NCBI GenBank assembly: GCA_015488875.1
Contig: WFMX01000340.1
Span: 1-8,571, forward strand
Direction: 5' to 3'
DNA: 8,571 bases
Origin: Campylobacterota bacterium
GTDB lineage: Bacteria; Campylobacterota; Campylobacteria; Campylobacterales; Sulfurovaceae
Shown piece after piece: positions 5,294 through 8,571 of the stretch (position 1 is its first letter; each line of letters opens with the position of its first letter). Both the position numbers and the translations under genes were made by a program. Below the pieces are notes generated by a model. It worked only from the letters and a program-made list of their open reading frames with translations. It was not told the DNA's origin and searched no databases.

Positions 5294-6946
5294 ATGAAGT
5301 TCGAAGATATCGAAATAGAAGATGTAGATTTTGAAGCGATGCTAGAGGAGTCGTTCAAAAAATCAGACTCCAAGAGTGATGTGATCAAAGGTGTAATAGT
5401 CAAGATAGATGAAGCAGAAGATCAGGCGATCATTGATATCGGTGGTGGTAGCGATGCAAATCTTTCACTATTTGAGATCAAAGATGAAGATGGTGTTTTA
5501 CTATATCGTGTCAATGATACTATAGATGTAGTATCATTAGGCAGAGGTAGAGTATCTCATGAATTGGCGAAGAAGAGAGCAGCACTCAATGAGTTCATAG
5601 GCGAATATGATGAAGAGCAAGAGTATATCATAGATGGTGTCATCACCAAGAAAAACAAAGGTGGTTATGTCGTAGAGTGTGATGGTCTTGAGTTTTTCAT
5701 GCCTAGGACACTATCTTATCTCAACTCAAAGATCGATGCAACTGGCAAGAAGATAAAAGCTGTCATCGTCAAAGTAGACAAGACTAAAAACTCCGTAGTC
5801 ATCTCACGAAAAGAGCTTATCGAGAGAGAGAAAGCAAAAATTGGCGAGATAGTAGACAAACTACTAGAGAGCAAAGAGGTAGTCGAAGGCACAATCAAGA
5901 AGATCACAAGCTATGGTATGTTTGTAGATGTAGGTGGTATGGATGGCTTGGTACACTACTCACAGATATCTCACAAAGGACCTGTAAACCCTTCTAAATA
6001 TTTCGACGAAGGTGATCTAGTCAATGTATTGGCTCTTGATTATGACAAAAAGAAGAGACACTTGTCACTATCTATCAAAGATGCAAATCCAGATCCTTGG
6101 AAAGAGATAGATAGCATCATCGGTGTAGGCGATACGGTGACTGCTACTGTGAGCAACATAGAGCCATATGGTGTATTTGTAGATCTAGGTGAAGATCTTG
6201 AAGCATTTCTACATGTATCAGAAGTCTCATGGGACAAAAATGTCAAACACCCAAAAGATTATCTAACTATAGGTGAAGATATCAATGTAGAGGTGATAGA
6301 GATAGACAATGAGGGCAGAAGACTCAGAGTAAGCCTCAAAAGCCTATTGCCTAAGCCTATGGATGCGTTCGTTGACGCTCACAAGGTTGGTGAAGTGGTG
6401 ACTGGTACAGTATCATCATTGACTGACTTTGGTGCGTTTATAAGGATAGATAGCGTAGAGGGACTTCTACATAATCAAGAGATATCTTGGGACAAGAGCG
6501 TCAATGCAAAAGATCTCCTAAAGAGTGGAGATGAAGTAGAGGTCAAGATCATCAAGATAGATAGAGATGCTGGCAAGATCTCGCTTAGCAAGAAAGCACT
6601 CGAAGACTCTCCTGTCAAGAAGTTCGCAGAGAGTCACAAAGTTGGTGATATCGTTGCTGGTACAGTGAAAGATCAGAAAGATTTCGGTGTATTTATAGCA
6701 CTTGAAAACAATGTAGATGCACTAGTCAGAAGTGAAGATCTACATCCTATCAAAGCTGACGAGATAGAGAAAGGTCAAGAGATCAAAGGAGTCATAAGCT
6801 TCATAGATGTCAACAATGACCGTATCAGGGTATCTGTCAAGAGACTAGAGAGACAAGAAGAGAGAGAAGCTATGAACCAGCTCAATATGGATCAAGACGA
6901 TAGCATGACTCTTGGTGATGCATTTGGTGATGCATTCAAAAAATAG
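5294..6946 (+). CDS. rpsA: 30S ribosomal protein S1
   Basis: S1 helps the 30S subunit bind and unfold mRNA at initiation. The 550-residue protein shows six S1 (OB-fold) domains at roughly residues 28-95, 110-175, 193-262, 279-348, 365-434 and 450-517. The first two are divergent, as expected for the ribosome-anchoring domains. The later ones carry the canonical strand pattern, for example GTIKKITSYGMFVDVGGMDGL (199-219), ATVSNIEPYGVFVDLGE (284-300), GTVSSLTDFGAFIRI (371-385) and GTVKDQKDFGVFIAL (456-470). The length matches six-domain S1 proteins. The C-terminal tail (518-550) is charged and ends in a duplicated GDAF unit. serA starts 17 bases after its stop, suggesting cotranscription. The protein looks complete and undamaged. 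Confidence 0.97.
   Translation: MKFEDIEIEDVDFEAMLEESFKKSDSKSDVIKGVIVKIDEAEDQAIIDIGGGSDANLSLFEIKDEDGVLLYRVNDTIDVVSLGRGRVSHELAKKRAALNEFIGEYDEEQEYIIDGVITKKNKGGYVVECDGLEFFMPRTLSYLNSKIDATGKKIKAVIVKVDKTKNSVVISRKELIEREKAKIGEIVDKLLESKEVVEGTIKKITSYGMFVDVGGMDGLVHYSQISHKGPVNPSKYFDEGDLVNVLALDYDKKKRHLSLSIKDANPDPWKEIDSIIGVGDTVTATVSNIEPYGVFVDLGEDLEAFLHVSEVSWDKNVKHPKDYLTIGEDINVEVIEIDNEGRRLRVSLKSLLPKPMDAFVDAHKVGEVVTGTVSSLTDFGAFIRIDSVEGLLHNQEISWDKSVNAKDLLKSGDEVEVKIIKIDRDAGKISLSKKALEDSPVKKFAESHKVGDIVAGTVKDQKDFGVFIALENNVDALVRSEDLHPIKADEIEKGQEIKGVISFIDVNNDRIRVSVKRLERQEEREAMNQLNMDQDDSMTLGDAFGDAFKK
6913..6936 (+). repeat. Two-copy 12-bp tandem repeat at the rpsA 3' end
   Basis: TGGTGATGCATT occurs twice head to tail (6913-6924 and 6925-6936), in frame, encoding consecutive GDAF units just before the terminal KK of S1. 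The bases are identical between copies, which indicates a recent duplication and not codon-level convergence. Confidence 0.85.
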
Positions 6947-6963
6947 TAACAGGGGTTAATCAT

Positions 6964-8553
6964 ATGTCTAAAATAACAGTTGTTGTATGTGACCATATCC
7001 ATCAGACTGGCTTGGATCTTTTGATCCAAGATAGTGATATAGAGATGATCAATGCAGCAGATGAGCCAAAAGATAGACTCATATCTGAGATTATCCAAAA
7101 GGCTGATGTGGCTATCACTAGAAGCTCTACAGATGTAGATGATGCTTTCTTGGAAAATGCCACAAATATCAAAGCTATAGTTCGTGCTGGTGTAGGCGTG
7201 GACAATGTAGATATAGATGGTTGTAGCAAACGCGGCATAGTAGTGATGAATGTCCCCACCGCCAATACCATAGCTGCCGTAGAGCTGACCATGGCACATA
7301 TGCTATCTTGTGTGAGAAAGTTTCCTTATGCTCACAACAATCTCAAACTCGACAGAGTTTGGAGGCGACAAGACTGGTATGGTACAGAGCTCAAAGACAA
7401 GAGATTGGGCGTGATAGGTTTCGGTAATATTGGCTCTAGGGTTGCTATCCGTGCGAAGGCATTCGAGATGAGCGTAGTGGCATATGATCCCTATATTGAT
7501 CCCGCCAAAGCATCAAAGCTAGGGGTAGAGTATACTAAAAATTTCGATGATATATTAGAGTGTGATATCATCACTATCCATACACCTAAAAATCAAAAGA
7601 CCATAGGTATGATAGGCGATGAAGAGATAGCCAAGATGAGAGATGGCGTAGTGCTTATCAACTGTGCTAGAGGTGGACTCTACAGCGAGTCTGCACTACT
7701 CGCAGGACTCAAAAGTGGCAAGATAGCTATGGCAGGTATAGATGTATTTGACAAAGAGCCAGCTACTAGCAACCCTCTCATAGATTTAGATAATATCACC
7801 GTGACTCCTCATCTAGGTGCAAACACCAAAGAGTCACAGAGAAATATAGCCATACAGGCAGCGACCCAAGCTATAGATGCTGCCAAAGGGATATCATATC
7901 CAAATGCACTCAACTTGCCTATAAAAGATAGTGAACTCCCTGACAGGATCAGACCATACCTAGAGCTGATCCAAAAGATGGGTCATCTAAGTTCTCAAGT
8001 GACTGAAGGTGCGATAAAATCTATCAAGATTGTAGCCGAAGGTGAAGTGAGTGACTATCTAGACTCTTTGACTACATTCGCTACGGTAGGTCTATTGTCT
8101 GAATCCATAGGAGATCAGATCAACTATGTCAATGCAGAGTTCGTAGCAAAAGAGCGAGAGATAGATATCTCCAAAGAGACAGAGAGCAACGATAGTGGCT
8201 TCAAAAACAAAATCACTATCAAGCTCACGACACAAAACGGCAGTATCGACATATCTGGCACAGTCTTTGATGAGTCTGTCCAGAGGATCATAGAGATAGA
8301 TGAGTATGATCTAGATGTAGAGCCTAGAGGCAAGATGATATTTTTCCGCAACACGGACACCCCAGGTGTCATAGGTGATGTCGGTCGCATCATAGCAGAC
8401 CACAAACTAAACATATCTGACTTTAGATTGGGTAGAGACAAGAGTGGCTTGGCGTTGGCAGTCGTACGAGTCGATGGTGAGATCACGAAAAAAGCATTAG
8501 AAGAGCTAGCCAAACTTGAGGCTTGTATCAGCGTAAAACACGCATCTTTATAA
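6964..8553 (+). CDS. serA: D-3-phosphoglycerate dehydrogenase, long form with ASB and ACT domains
   Basis: SerA oxidises 3-phosphoglycerate to 3-phosphohydroxypyruvate with NAD, the first committed step of serine synthesis in the cytoplasm. Its 529 residues match the long (type I) class. The substrate-binding domain spans about 1-98 plus 283-316, with VRAGVGVDNVD (73-83). The Rossmann NAD domain spans about 99-282, with GFGNIG (152-157) and the acidic Asp175 at the end of the second strand. Catalytic residues are Arg236 (in NCARGG), Glu265 (in FDKEP) and His283 (in TPHLG). An intervening allosteric substrate-binding region covers about 320-452, and an ACT domain, the usual serine feedback site, covers about 457-529 with DTPGVIGDVGRI and NISDFRLGR. 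AGGGG (6951-6955) lies eight bases before the ATG. It probably shares the rpsA promoter. In Helicobacter and Campylobacter serA and rpsA are near neighbours with a small gene between them (from recall); here they adjoin directly. Confidence 0.97.
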   Translation: MSKITVVVCDHIHQTGLDLLIQDSDIEMINAADEPKDRLISEIIQKADVAITRSSTDVDDAFLENATNIKAIVRAGVGVDNVDIDGCSKRGIVVMNVPTANTIAAVELTMAHMLSCVRKFPYAHNNLKLDRVWRRQDWYGTELKDKRLGVIGFGNIGSRVAIRAKAFEMSVVAYDPYIDPAKASKLGVEYTKNFDDILECDIITIHTPKNQKTIGMIGDEEIAKMRDGVVLINCARGGLYSESALLAGLKSGKIAMAGIDVFDKEPATSNPLIDLDNITVTPHLGANTKESQRNIAIQAATQAIDAAKGISYPNALNLPIKDSELPDRIRPYLELIQKMGHLSSQVTEGAIKSIKIVAEGEVSDYLDSLTTFATVGLLSESIGDQINYVNAEFVAKEREIDISKETESNDSGFKNKITIKLTTQNGSIDISGTVFDESVQRIIEIDEYDLDVEPRGKMIFFRNTDTPGVIGDVGRIIADHKLNISDFRLGRDKSGLALAVVRVDGEITKKALEELAKLEACISVKHASL

Positions 8554-8571
8554 TAACAAAGAGTCCTATAA

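Noticed and set aside
7002..7292. Open frames antisense to serA (also at 6892-7299 and 8124-8513)
   Set aside because: They lie fully or almost fully opposite the rpsA 3' end and the strongly supported serA gene, have no ribosome binding sites of note and no recognisable protein features; they are by-products of codon bias.
8549..8554. TATAAT at the serA stop codon as a promoter for a downstream gene
   Set aside because: The sequence arises from the last codons of serA plus the stop, and the window ends 17 bases later, so no downstream gene can be seen to support it.

Overview
This window looks like a chromosomal segment of a Campylobacterota (epsilonproteobacterial) organism, probably a free-living Sulfurimonas/Sulfurovum-type relative. 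The reasons are an AT-leaning composition, Leu and Ile codons dominated by CTA and ATA/ATC, good TATAAT -10 boxes without recognisable -35 boxes, a ribH-nusB pair, and a six-S1-domain rpsA directly followed by serA. Genus-level placement is inference.

Layout. Positions 1-261 (minus) hold the N-terminal 87 codons of an AAA-ATPase-like/PD-(D/E)XK nuclease family protein that runs off the left edge. A non-coding stretch (262-478) separates it from a divergent lipoprotein gene (479-1699, plus) with a PKD domain. This stretch carries a perfect hairpin and a nine-G tract abutting a TACAAT -10-like box. The lipoprotein gene converges with a large membrane protein gene (1871-4210, minus). The 171-bp convergent gap holds REP-like palindromes built from shared sequence words. 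The membrane protein, probably a GT-C-type glycosyltransferase, lies 49 bp downstream of nusB, so ribH (4654-5124), nusB (4260-4652) and this gene read in one direction and may be one transcript. From a shared 169-bp divergent promoter region, rpsA (5294-6946) and serA (6964-8553) run rightward as a tight pair.

Functionally, the right half is core metabolism and gene expression: lumazine synthase (riboflavin), NusB (rRNA antitermination), ribosomal protein S1 and phosphoglycerate dehydrogenase (serine). The left half is accessory and surface-oriented: a lipoprotein with a possibly phase-variable promoter and a mosaic C-terminus, a GT-C-like enzyme, a fragment of a patchily distributed ATPase/nuclease family, and a repeat cluster.

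I see no clear novel defence or mobile system. The best leads are the poly-G promoter, the compound palindromic element between the convergent genes, and the compositionally distinct C-terminal module of the lipoprotein.
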